This document shows positions 17,541 to 24,588 of a stretch of DNA of 64,000 nucleotides, piece by piece. The stretch spans positions 62,001-126,000 of the forward strand of contig NZ_JAHXYR010000011.1 of assembly GCF_019969845.1 (NCBI RefSeq), given 5' to 3'. Numbering within the stretch: the stretch's first letter is position 1; every line of letters begins with the position of its first letter. The position numbers and the translations under genes are program-made. Under the pieces are notes generated by a model. It saw only the letters and a list, made by a program, of their open reading frames with translations. It was not told the DNA's origin and did no database searches. Source of the DNA: Sphingobacterium sp. GVS05A (GTDB lineage: Bacteria; Bacteroidota; Bacteroidia; Sphingobacteriales; Sphingobacteriaceae).

Positions 17541-18557
17541 TTAAGTTGCTAGATCTACATTAATTTCCATCATTACTTCGGCAAATAGTTGTACTGATTT
17601 TATCCGTGCTTCGGGTGAATACAGCGTCGAAACGGCAATCAATTCATCCACAGCGGTTTCTTCCAAAAAGCCAATAATTTGTTTTTTTACGGTTTCCTTG
17701 TCGCCCACAAAAGAAAATTTGAGCATCTGATTCACACTTGGGTGGTTAAGAATCTCTCGCCAAGCTGCGGTCATTTCCTTCGGCGGTTGCACACTTTGCA
17801 TATTGCCAGTTAGCATTCCATAAAACATTCCGATCAATGAAGTGAATAAATTTTCTGCTTCGGCATTTGTATCGGCCATGATTACATTAATTCCAGCCAT
17901 GGTATAGGGTGCTTTCAGAAACTTGGAAGGCTGAAACTCCTGTTGGTAGATACGTAATGCATTGTACAAATGCGTAGAAGCGAAATGGCTAGCAAAAGCA
18001 TAGGGTAAACCCTTTTGAGCAGCTATATGAGCACTATCGGTACTCGAACCCAAGATGAAGATCGGGACGTCCATTCCTTCAGCCATAGGAACTCTCACTT
18101 TAGCAGATTTGTTTTCCAGCGAAAAGTAACGCTGTATTTTCTCAATTTCATCCGGAAAAGCGTGTGCTGCCTGAAACGAATCCGAACGTATAGCCTGTGC
18201 CGTTGCATTGTCTGTTCCCACGGCTCTTCCCAAGCCCAAATCAACGCGGTTAGGATATAATTGTGCCAACGTGCCAAACTGCTCGGCTACAATTAGTGGC
18301 GAATGGTTGGGTAACATTACACCACCCGAACCTACTTTTATTCGCTCAGTATTCTCCGCTACATACCCTATTAAAACAGCAGTTGCTGAACTGGCTACTG
18401 TGTCTGAATTATGGTGTTCGGCAAACCAGTATCTTTCATAACCCTTTTGCTCAGCCACTTTGGCAAGTCCTGCTGTATTATTCAATGTTTCTTTAAAACT
18501 CGTATTTTGTGATACCGTCGCCAGCTCTAATATGGAGTATTTTATATTATTTTTCAT
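17541..18557 (-). CDS. LLM-class flavin-dependent oxidoreductase (luciferase-like)
   Basis: A 338-residue TIM-barrel flavin oxidoreductase of the bacterial luciferase-like class. Visible features are the YSILELATVS start, RYWFAEHHNSD with the paired histidines, and RVDLGLGRAVGTD. The length fits the family of MsnO8/YhbW-type monooxygenases. The substrate is unknown. It is the first gene of a transcript with the HxlR regulator and is divergent from the F420-type reductase gene. That pairing suggests a redox or electrophile response. Confidence 0.88.
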   Translation of the reverse strand: MKNNIKYSILELATVSQNTSFKETLNNTAGLAKVAEQKGYERYWFAEHHNSDTVASSATAVLIGYVAENTERIKVGSGGVMLPNHSPLIVAEQFGTLAQLYPNRVDLGLGRAVGTDNATAQAIRSDSFQAAHAFPDEIEKIQRYFSLENKSAKVRVPMAEGMDVPIFILGSSTDSAHIAAQKGLPYAFASHFASTHLYNALRIYQQEFQPSKFLKAPYTMAGINVIMADTNAEAENLFTSLIGMFYGMLTGNMQSVQPPKEMTAAWREILNHPSVNQMLKFSFVGDKETVKKQIIGFLEETAVDELIAVSTLYSPEARIKSVQLFAEVMMEINVDLAT

Positions 18558-18616
18558 ACGTTTTATCCCTTAACTATCATTTTACTTTATCTGTTTAACA
18601 AGTAAAATCAATAAGA

Positions 18617-18644
18617 CAAAATTACCTAAAATGTAGTTACCAAA
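18617..18644 (-). promoter_or_regulatory. Promoter of the luciferase-like/HxlR transcript
   Basis: Read on the minus strand, TAATTTTG (18617-18624) matches the -7 consensus TAnnTTTG, and TTTG (18641-18644) lies 16 bases upstream as the -33 box. The 9-2-9 inverted repeat at 18651-18670 starts six bases upstream of the -33 box. Found by eye. Confidence 0.45.
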
Positions 18645-18650
18645 AGATAG

Positions 18651-18719
18651 TACTTTCCTAAAGGAAAGTAAGATTGACACTATAGACCTTAGATTTATTT
18701 CGCTTTCCTTCTGGAAAGC
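18651..18719. promoter_or_regulatory. Two inverted repeats, probable HxlR operators
   Basis: The first repeat is TACTTTCCT-AA-AGGAAAGTA (18651-18670), perfect over 9-bp arms. The second is GCTTTCC-TTCT-GGAAAGC (18702-18719), perfect over 7-bp arms. They share the CTTTCC/GGAAAG core, and their centres are 50 bp apart, close to five helical turns. They lie in the divergent gap between the luciferase-like/HxlR transcript and the F420-type reductase. The likely binder is the HxlR protein at 17181-17528. Confidence 0.6.
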
Positions 18720-18746
18720 ACAACATAAAGGGAAGAAAAGGACTTG

Positions 18747-18754
18747 TACATTTG
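18747..18754 (+). promoter_or_regulatory. -7 box of the F420-type reductase gene
   Basis: TACATTTG at 18747-18754 matches TAnnTTTG and lies 23 bases before the start codon. No clear -33 TTG is visible at the right distance. The second inverted repeat overlaps the expected -33 region, as an operator would. Confidence 0.4.
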
Positions 18755-18777
18755 ATGATTATAAAATAGTCGAAAAG

Positions 18778-19458
18778 ATGAAAATAGGAATATTAGGTTC
18801 GGGGAATATGGGTAGCATACTGGCTAAATATTTAATCAATTTAGGTCATGAGGTGATCATTTCCAATTCACGTGGGCCTGCTTCGCTGGCAGATGTTTCT
18901 GCTAAAACAGGTACTACCGCTGGAACTGCGGAAGAAGCCGCAGCAGCTCAAGACCTCGTCATTATAGCCGTTCCAGAAAAAGCTATTCCAAGTCTGCCCG
19001 TGCAGATTTTGTCTACCTCACAAGCGATCATTGTTCATTCCGGGAATTATTATCCATCCCGTGACGGTAGTAATACAGCGATCGAAAACGGACTAACAGA
19101 CAGCGAATGGGTGGCAAAAGTGATTCGTCATCCGGTGATAAAAGCGTTCAACAATATCGTTGCAGGAAGTCTGGCCTCAAAAGCGCGCCCCCAAGGAAGC
19201 CCAGAGCGGATTTCCCTATCAGTTGCAGGCGACGATTTAAAAGCCAAGCGATTCATTATGCGACTAATTGACGAAATCGGATTTGATGCATTAGATGCAG
19301 GTGCGATTGCATCATCATGGCGGCAACAACCCGGTGAGCCGGCGTATTGCCATGATCTCGATAAACAAAACCTGATTATTGCTTTGGAAAAAGCAGATAT
19401 TAATAAGCGCGCAGAAAACCGTGCCTTGGCTGATGAACTAGCGCGCCCCTACCTTTAA
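18778..19458 (+). CDS. NADPH-dependent F420 reductase-like oxidoreductase
   Basis: A 226-residue Rossmann-fold protein with the N-terminal dinucleotide motif GILGSGNMGS at residues 4-13 and the SNSRGPASL stretch seen in F420-dependent NADP reductase relatives. The C-terminal part has AFNNIVAGSL and PGEPAYCHDL. In Bacteroidota, which do not make F420, such proteins are thought to be plain NAD(P)-binding oxidoreductases. It is divergent from the luciferase-like gene, and the two may act in one redox pathway. The TetR gene follows 64 bases later. Confidence 0.82.
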   Translation: MKIGILGSGNMGSILAKYLINLGHEVIISNSRGPASLADVSAKTGTTAGTAEEAAAAQDLVIIAVPEKAIPSLPVQILSTSQAIIVHSGNYYPSRDGSNTAIENGLTDSEWVAKVIRHPVIKAFNNIVAGSLASKARPQGSPERISLSVAGDDLKAKRFIMRLIDEIGFDALDAGAIASSWRQQPGEPAYCHDLDKQNLIIALEKADINKRAENRALADELARPYL

Positions 19459-19497
19459 TAAATTAATAAAATTATAATCAAAAAAAACGCTTATATT

Positions 19498-19517
19498 TAT
19501 CTACCTAATAGTAGATA
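19498..19517. promoter_or_regulatory. Inverted repeat before the first TetR gene, probable autoregulatory operator
   Basis: TATCTAC-CTAATA-GTAGATA is a perfect 7-6-7 inverted repeat (19498-19517), ending 5 bases before the TetR start codon at 19523. Size and position fit a TetR operator that would block initiation of its own gene. Confidence 0.55.
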
Positions 19518-19522
19518 GATTA

Positions 19523-20101
19523 ATGTATACAAAAGAGAAAATAATTCATACAGCCGCCGAAATGTTATCTGACAATGGTTTTAACGCCTTTAGTTTCCAT
19601 GATATTTCAAAGGATATCGGGATTAAAACCTCTTCCATACATTATTACTTCCCGACCAAGAGCGATCTGATCATTGCAATAATACACTATTCACAGAGCG
19701 TGCAGGCTGTTTTATTTGAGTCTATATCTGCAAAGGAACCCTATGAGAAGTTAGCTGCGCTGATTGATTTTTACGTTGCTTTAGCCGTTAAAGGAAAGAT
19801 GTGTCCTATCGTTGCTATTTCATCCGATATGAAAGATATAGACCCTAATATCAAACTTGAGGTCAGAAGATTTTACGATTTTCTGTTACACTGGCTCAGC
19901 GCTACACTCGAAGAAGGAATAATTAAAAATCAATTTGCAAGCATACAAACCCCAGGTGATAAATCTATCGAAATATTAAATATTTTGGCGATGATGCCTA
20001 TTTTATCTCGTCTTGGCCAGGGCGCCGAGCGTTTTCTCTGTATAAAGGAATCTCTTTTCAACAATCTTCTACTTCAAGACTATCGAGAAAAATATAAATA
20101 G
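19523..20101 (+). CDS. TetR/AcrR family transcriptional regulator
   Basis: A 192-residue regulator with an N-terminal TetR HTH (about residues 5-50: GFNAFSFHDISKDIGIKTSSIHYYFPTKSDL). The ligand-binding C-terminal domain is variable. The QacR/AcrR-like length is normal. It lies 64 bases after the F420-type reductase gene on the same strand. A perfect inverted repeat immediately upstream suggests autoregulation. Confidence 0.88.
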   Translation: MYTKEKIIHTAAEMLSDNGFNAFSFHDISKDIGIKTSSIHYYFPTKSDLIIAIIHYSQSVQAVLFESISAKEPYEKLAALIDFYVALAVKGKMCPIVAISSDMKDIDPNIKLEVRRFYDFLLHWLSATLEEGIIKNQFASIQTPGDKSIEILNILAMMPILSRLGQGAERFLCIKESLFNNLLLQDYREKYK

Positions 20102-20127
20102 TAAGGTCTAACCAATAGCTATAAAAG

Positions 20128-20517
20128 ATGAAAAATTTTGACAGCAATACAGCAATCCCACATATTGGAAAAATTATCAGAGACATCGTTATCGAAAAAG
20201 CAATAAGTGAAGAGGAAATAAAAGAAACCCTTGACTTCAGCGAGTCAATGTTGGATAATATCTATCAAAGTCGGTCTGTAGACTTCGAAACGCTTGTTAA
20301 TTTTTCCAATTTGCTGAAAACCAATCTTTTAATTTATTACGGTAATCATCCCTTGGTCAAAAATTTCTTTGACAGCCATTTCGCTGAGCAAGCGCGGCAG
20401 ATCGAACAAAAAAATGAGACTATAGCGCAACAAAATGCTATAATTACAGCCCACAAAAAAGTAATCTCTATTTATGAAGCAAATGATATTATTCAGAAAT
20501 GGACGAAGCCAGAATAA
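20128..20517 (+). CDS. Small putative HTH/coiled-coil protein
   Basis: A 129-residue protein of unknown function. The first half (about 10-70) resembles a small all-helical XRE-like DNA-binding domain (ISEEEIKETLDFSESMLDNI). The second half is a short coiled coil rich in Gln/Glu/Lys (QARQIEQKNETIAQQ). Proteins of this type are common in Bacteroidota accessory regions, but I cannot name a function. It starts 26 bases after the TetR gene and may share its transcript. The next 179 bases hold only the palindromic operator and promoter of the SDR gene. Confidence 0.55.
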   Translation: MKNFDSNTAIPHIGKIIRDIVIEKAISEEEIKETLDFSESMLDNIYQSRSVDFETLVNFSNLLKTNLLIYYGNHPLVKNFFDSHFAEQARQIEQKNETIAQQNAIITAHKKVISIYEANDIIQKWTKPE

Positions 20518-20636
20518 TATAATTGCACACCAAAGCATCGATTCTTTTCCCCCGATACTTCTACAAGTTCCAGCCAAAAAATAAAATCTTACTTGTTCAT
20601 TTTTAGATGTAACAAAAAATATTCTCAAAATAAATA

Positions 20637-20667
20637 TTGTTTTATTGAACACTGTTCAATAACTTTG
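20637..20667 (+). promoter_or_regulatory. Promoter of the SDR-TetR transcript with embedded palindrome
   Basis: A -33 TTG (20637-20639) and a -7 box TAACTTTG (20660-20667) are separated by 20 bases and match the Bacteroidota promoter pattern. The palindrome at 20642-20662 fills the spacer, so a bound repressor would block the polymerase. The SDR start codon is at 20697. Confidence 0.6.
20642..20662. promoter_or_regulatory. Operator 1: perfect palindrome, likely TetR site
   Basis: A 21-bp perfect palindrome with 10-bp arms around a central C (core TTGAACACTGTTCAA, 20645-20659). A near-identical site precedes the efflux operon at 22134-22152. The TetR protein encoded between them (21507-22115) is the natural binder. 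Confidence 0.7.
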
Positions 20668-20696
20668 TAGCATCATTAATTTAAATAGTTTTATAA

Positions 20697-21461
20697 ATGA
20701 AAAAAGCATTGATTACCGGAGCTAGCGGCGGCATTGGCCTTGAGGTTGCCAAAAGGCTCGCCGCGCAAGGATTTAGCCTGACTTTGGTTGCGAGAAATGA
20801 AGTAAAGCTAGGCTCGCTGCAAGAATCTTTGGGTAGGGACCGTCACCAGATCCTCCCGCTTGATCTGACAAAAAGAGAAGATATTTTATATCTTGCTGAT
20901 CATTTAAGGGACAACAAATATGACCTATTAGTCAATAATGCAGGTACTGGCACCTATGGAAGTTTTGTCGAAATACCTTTGGACGACCAATTGGATTCGA
21001 TGCGGCTGAATATGGACGCCTTGGTCACCCTATCGTATGCTTTTTTAAAGCATGCAAGATCCGGTGATGCCCTGATCAATATAGGATTACTGCTCGCACA
21101 TTCTTCATTACCCGGCGGAGCGGTATATGCCGCAACAAAAAGTTTTGTGGCCAATTTTTCGGAATCGCTCTGGTACGAATTTAAAAATAAGGGTATATTT
21201 GTGGCAGGTTTCAACCCCGGTGCTGCCGATTCAGATTTTCATTCCAATGCTGGCCGGGAAACCAGTGCTTTCCCAAAATTTGTCGTCTCTTCGGTATCGC
21301 AAGTTGCTGACTAACTGATTAATGCGCTGAACAGCAGGACGAAACCAAGAATTATACAGGGATTTAAAAACAGAGCCATGCTCTTTGTTTTCAGGTTTCT
21401 GAGCAGAAAAACAGCAATTAATATAATGGGTAAAATAAGTCCCGGACTCCCCCATCCATAG
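20697..21461 (+). pseudogene. SDR-family oxidoreductase gene interrupted by an in-frame stop
   Basis: Classical short-chain dehydrogenase: GASGGIGLEVA at residues 8-18, NNAG at 85-88, and the YAATKSF catalytic Tyr/Lys near residue 145. Translation meets TAA at 21312-21314 after 205 residues, but the same frame continues for 48 codons to TAG at 21459-21461 with family-like sequence (LINALNSRTKPRIIQGF, then FVFRFLSRKTAINIMGKIS). The intact form would be about 254 residues, the normal length. A single base change (for example GAA to TAA) explains it. It could also be a sequencing error. The gene heads a transcript with the TetR gene and carries operator 1. Confidence 0.8.
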
Positions 21462-21506
21462 CATAATGCTGAACAACGATTTTTAACAATTCATATTTAT
21501 CACTAA

Positions 21507-22115
21507 ATGAGTATAGCAGAAAGAAAACAGGAAGAGAAACAAGAGATGCGCAAGCGTATTTTGGATGCAGCTCGTACAATATTCCTTGATAAAGGCTATG
21601 AAAATACCAGTATGAGAAATATTGCGAGCGAGATAAATTATAGTCCCGGCACGATCTATTTCCATTTTAAGGATAAAAGTGAAATTTTCCATGAGCTTCA
21701 TAAAGAAGGATTCAGGCTTTTCCTAGCACAGTTAAAGGTTTTAGACCATGTTGCTGATCCTTTTGAACGTTTGAAAGCAGTTGGTAGAGCATATATTCAT
21801 TTTGCTCAGGAGAATAAAGATTATTATAATCTGATGTTTATCGCAGATGAACCTGAAAAATCATCCAAAGATGGTGGTTTCCAAATTGCACAGGAGGCGG
21901 TAAATCATTTGTTGGCTTTGGTTAAAGAATGTCAGGCCCAAGGGCGATTTAAAGGAATGGACGTGGAGTATTTATCATTTATGATTTTGTCATCGATGCA
22001 CGGTATCTGTGCGCTGTTCTGTAAGGATCGTACAACAAACTTTCCAGACAAGTCCAATGAAGAGCTCATGAAGTATGGATATGAATGCTTTGTCGCATTA
22101 TTAGAAAAAGGATAA
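21507..22115 (+). CDS. TetR/AcrR family regulator of the efflux operon
   Basis: A 202-residue regulator with the HTH at about 15-60 (MRNIASEINYSPGTIYFHFKDKSEIFHEL) and a helical ligand domain. It lies between operator 1 (upstream of the SDR gene) and operator 2 (upstream of the TolC/adaptor/pump operon). It follows the SDR gene by 45 bases after that gene's original stop. I see no separate palindrome or clear promoter directly before it, so it is probably transcribed with the SDR gene from the operator 1 promoter. A terminator overlaps its stop codon. Confidence 0.9.
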   Translation: MSIAERKQEEKQEMRKRILDAARTIFLDKGYENTSMRNIASEINYSPGTIYFHFKDKSEIFHELHKEGFRLFLAQLKVLDHVADPFERLKAVGRAYIHFAQENKDYYNLMFIADEPEKSSKDGGFQIAQEAVNHLLALVKECQAQGRFKGMDVEYLSFMILSSMHGICALFCKDRTTNFPDKSNEELMKYGYECFVALLEKG

Positions 22116-22126
22116 TCCTTTTTTTT
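22105..22126 (+). terminator. Intrinsic terminator overlapping the TetR stop codon
   Basis: AAAAAGG (22105-22111) pairs with CCTTTTT (22117-22123) over a 5-base loop, followed by TTT. It would separate the SDR-TetR transcript from the efflux operon, which then needs its own promoter. Confidence 0.6.
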
Positions 22127-22133
22127 GCCAATT

Positions 22134-22152
22134 AATTGAACACTGTTTAATT
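22134..22152. promoter_or_regulatory. Operator 2 and promoter of the efflux operon
   Basis: AATTGAACA-C-TGTTTAATT (22134-22152) is the operator 1 palindrome with one mismatched base pair. It lies between a -33 TTG (22125-22127) and a -7-like TAATTTTA (22148-22155). The TolC start codon at 22161 follows within 6 bases, so the message may be nearly leaderless. Confidence 0.6.
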
Positions 22153-22160
22153 TTATTACA

Positions 22161-23522
22161 ATGATCAAAAAATATAAAAATAGACTATTGTGGTGTTACT
22201 TTTTTTACACCATTTTATCCATAGAGATTGCCTTTGGACAAAATAAATTGGAGGTATACATCCGTGAGGGGATTGCATCCAATCAAAGTCTAAAACAGCA
22301 GCATTTCTTGCTAGAGAAGAATATTTATGCGCTTGGAGAAGCGAAAAGTATGTTTTTACCCAATATCACTTTTTCAACTACCTATACAAAGGCGGATGGT
22401 GGTCGTACAATAGATATTCCAGTCGGTGACATGCTAAATAACGTTTACTCAACACTAAATCAACTGACAGGAACAAGTGCATTTCCACAACTACAAAACC
22501 GGGCTGAACAGCTTAATCCAGATAATTTCTATGATGCAAAATTTCGTATCACCCAGCCGATTTTAAATGCCGAATTAAGCTATAATAAAAAGATCAAATC
22601 AAAACAGATTGAACTTCAAAAGACAGAGGTTCAACTTTACAAACGTGAACTGGTCAAGGAGATCAAGACCGCTTATTACAATTACCTGAAAGCTGCCACT
22701 GCAGAGAAGATCTACCAATCCTACCGCAATCTAGTGATCGAAGCAGAGCGGGTAAATAAAAAGCTATTTGATAATGGTAAAATTAACCGAACAGCAGTGA
22801 TTCGAAGTAAAAATGAAGTATCCAAAATAGATGCTACCCTAGTTAACGCCCAAAAGACAAAAGAATCGGCACAATTTTATTTCAATTTTCTGTTGAATCG
22901 ACCCTTATCGGACAGCATTGCGATTGATCAGGTAACCAACTTGCCAGAACAAAGTTCATCGGCGATAAACAACATCTTACAAAGGGAAGAACTCTCGAAA
23001 CTTAAAATCGCAAAAAGTATAAATGAGGATCTCACCGGGCTTGCAAAATCCTATATAATTCCGAAAATCGGAACAAACTTGGATTTGGGCTCCCAGGCTT
23101 TTGATTGGAAGTTCAATAGGCAAAGCCGTTACTATCTATTGGGAGTCTCCTTGGAATGGAACCTCTTTGCCTCCGGTAAGAATACCAATCGGATCAAACA
23201 AGCTATTACAGAACAACACGCGATAGCGTCTCAAACAGATTACGTGGAGCAGCAATTACTTACTGAACTCAGGGTCAAGCAAGCAGATATGCAGCGCTCC
23301 ATAGCACAATATCATGCTGCGCAAAACCAATTAACAACAAGTCAGACCTACTACAAAGATGTCGCATTAATGTACAAGGAAGGCATGGCAATCTATATCG
23401 AATTGCTTGACGCCCAAAATCAATGGGTTGATTCACAGCTACAGGCGAATATCGCCCTGTTTGACGCATGGATTTCCTTTTCAGCCATTGAGCGTGCCAC
23501 TGCTAGTTTTAATATTCAATAA
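22161..23522 (+). CDS. TolC-family outer membrane efflux protein
   Basis: A 453-residue exported protein (signal peptide ending at IAFG, about residue 26). Two TolC-type repeats of long amphipathic helices are present, with the conserved KQHFLLEKN and QADMQRSIAQYHAAQ type segments. It forms the outer-membrane channel of the tripartite pump. The adaptor gene follows after 8 bases and the inner-membrane pump after a further 11. Operator 2 lies directly upstream. Confidence 0.88.
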   Translation: MIKKYKNRLLWCYFFYTILSIEIAFGQNKLEVYIREGIASNQSLKQQHFLLEKNIYALGEAKSMFLPNITFSTTYTKADGGRTIDIPVGDMLNNVYSTLNQLTGTSAFPQLQNRAEQLNPDNFYDAKFRITQPILNAELSYNKKIKSKQIELQKTEVQLYKRELVKEIKTAYYNYLKAATAEKIYQSYRNLVIEAERVNKKLFDNGKINRTAVIRSKNEVSKIDATLVNAQKTKESAQFYFNFLLNRPLSDSIAIDQVTNLPEQSSSAINNILQREELSKLKIAKSINEDLTGLAKSYIIPKIGTNLDLGSQAFDWKFNRQSRYYLLGVSLEWNLFASGKNTNRIKQAITEQHAIASQTDYVEQQLLTELRVKQADMQRSIAQYHAAQNQLTTSQTYYKDVALMYKEGMAIYIELLDAQNQWVDSQLQANIALFDAWISFSAIERATASFNIQ

Positions 23523-23530
23523 TTAAAAAA

Positions 23531-24577
23531 ATGAAAAAGATTAAATTTACATTACTTATAGCATCCCTGTTCTTCTTCGCTTGCAATGAAAAACCAAAAG
23601 GCAAAAGCCCATTGGGTGCACCTGATATCATATCTGTAAAAGTATCGCCTATTTCTTCTCTACGTATTGCCAGCTCCATACAGGCCACTGGATTAGTAAG
23701 TACTGAAGATCAGACCAATTATTCCTTCAAGATAGGCGGTGTGGTCAGCCGTATTTTGGTGGACGAGGGGCAGTTTTTCAGTAAAGGTCAACTGTTGGCC
23801 ACGCTAAACACGACGGAAATAGCAGCTGGTGTTGCGCAATTAGGATTGGGTGTCGAGAGAGCACAGCGCGACTACACCCGAGCAGTCAATCTATATCGGG
23901 ATAGTGTATTTACGCTAGAACAGTTGCAAAACACAAAAACTGCGCTAGACGTTGCCAAGAAAGCCAAAGAAGCGCTTGCTTTCAATGAGCGTTATGCGAA
24001 GATTTATGCTTACACTGATGGTTTTGTGGTAAAAAAAACTGCCAATGAAGGTGAAGTAATCGGCGGGGGTATACCCATACTGTCTACCAATTCCGTGCGA
24101 AAGAATGCCAATTATATTCTAAAAGTTGGCGTGACTGATCTTGAGTGGAGTGCAATAAGAGAGGGACAGGCCGCAAAAGTCATTCTTGATGGGTATCCTG
24201 AGCGCTTTTTCGAGGCAACTATATTGCGAAAACTTCAAAATGCTGACCAGGAGATCGGTTCATTCCAGGTTGAGCTGAGCTTAAAACTCCAAGGTATAGT
24301 CCCTCCTGTTGGCATGTTCGGGAAGGCAGAAATCATCACCGATAAAAACGAAACTGCAATGGTCATTCCCTATAGTTCACTGGTAGAAGCTGACGGAAAG
24401 AAAGCATTTGTATTTACAGCAATTGGAGCCAATAAAGTAAAGAAACTGGCAGTCAACATAGCTAAATTTGAAAATGATAAAGTTTACCTGAACGACAGGC
24501 TCGAAGGGATCAATAATATTGTCATTTCCAACAGTGCTTATCTCAATGAACAGTCTATCATTAAAATAATCAAGTAA
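23531..24577 (+). CDS. RND efflux periplasmic adaptor (membrane fusion protein)
   Basis: A 348-residue lipoprotein (lipobox LFFFACNEK, Cys near residue 18). The biotinyl/lipoyl-like halves flank a short helical hairpin (about 95-140). VSRILVDEGQFFSKGQLLATL and YAKIYAYTDGFVVKKTANEGEVI are characteristic strands. It joins the inner-membrane pump to the TolC channel. It is encoded between both partners. Confidence 0.88.
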   Translation: MKKIKFTLLIASLFFFACNEKPKGKSPLGAPDIISVKVSPISSLRIASSIQATGLVSTEDQTNYSFKIGGVVSRILVDEGQFFSKGQLLATLNTTEIAAGVAQLGLGVERAQRDYTRAVNLYRDSVFTLEQLQNTKTALDVAKKAKEALAFNERYAKIYAYTDGFVVKKTANEGEVIGGGIPILSTNSVRKNANYILKVGVTDLEWSAIREGQAAKVILDGYPERFFEATILRKLQNADQEIGSFQVELSLKLQGIVPPVGMFGKAEIITDKNETAMVIPYSSLVEADGKKAFVFTAIGANKVKKLAVNIAKFENDKVYLNDRLEGINNIVISNSAYLNEQSIIKIIK

Positions 24578-24588
24578 ACCTGCATCCA

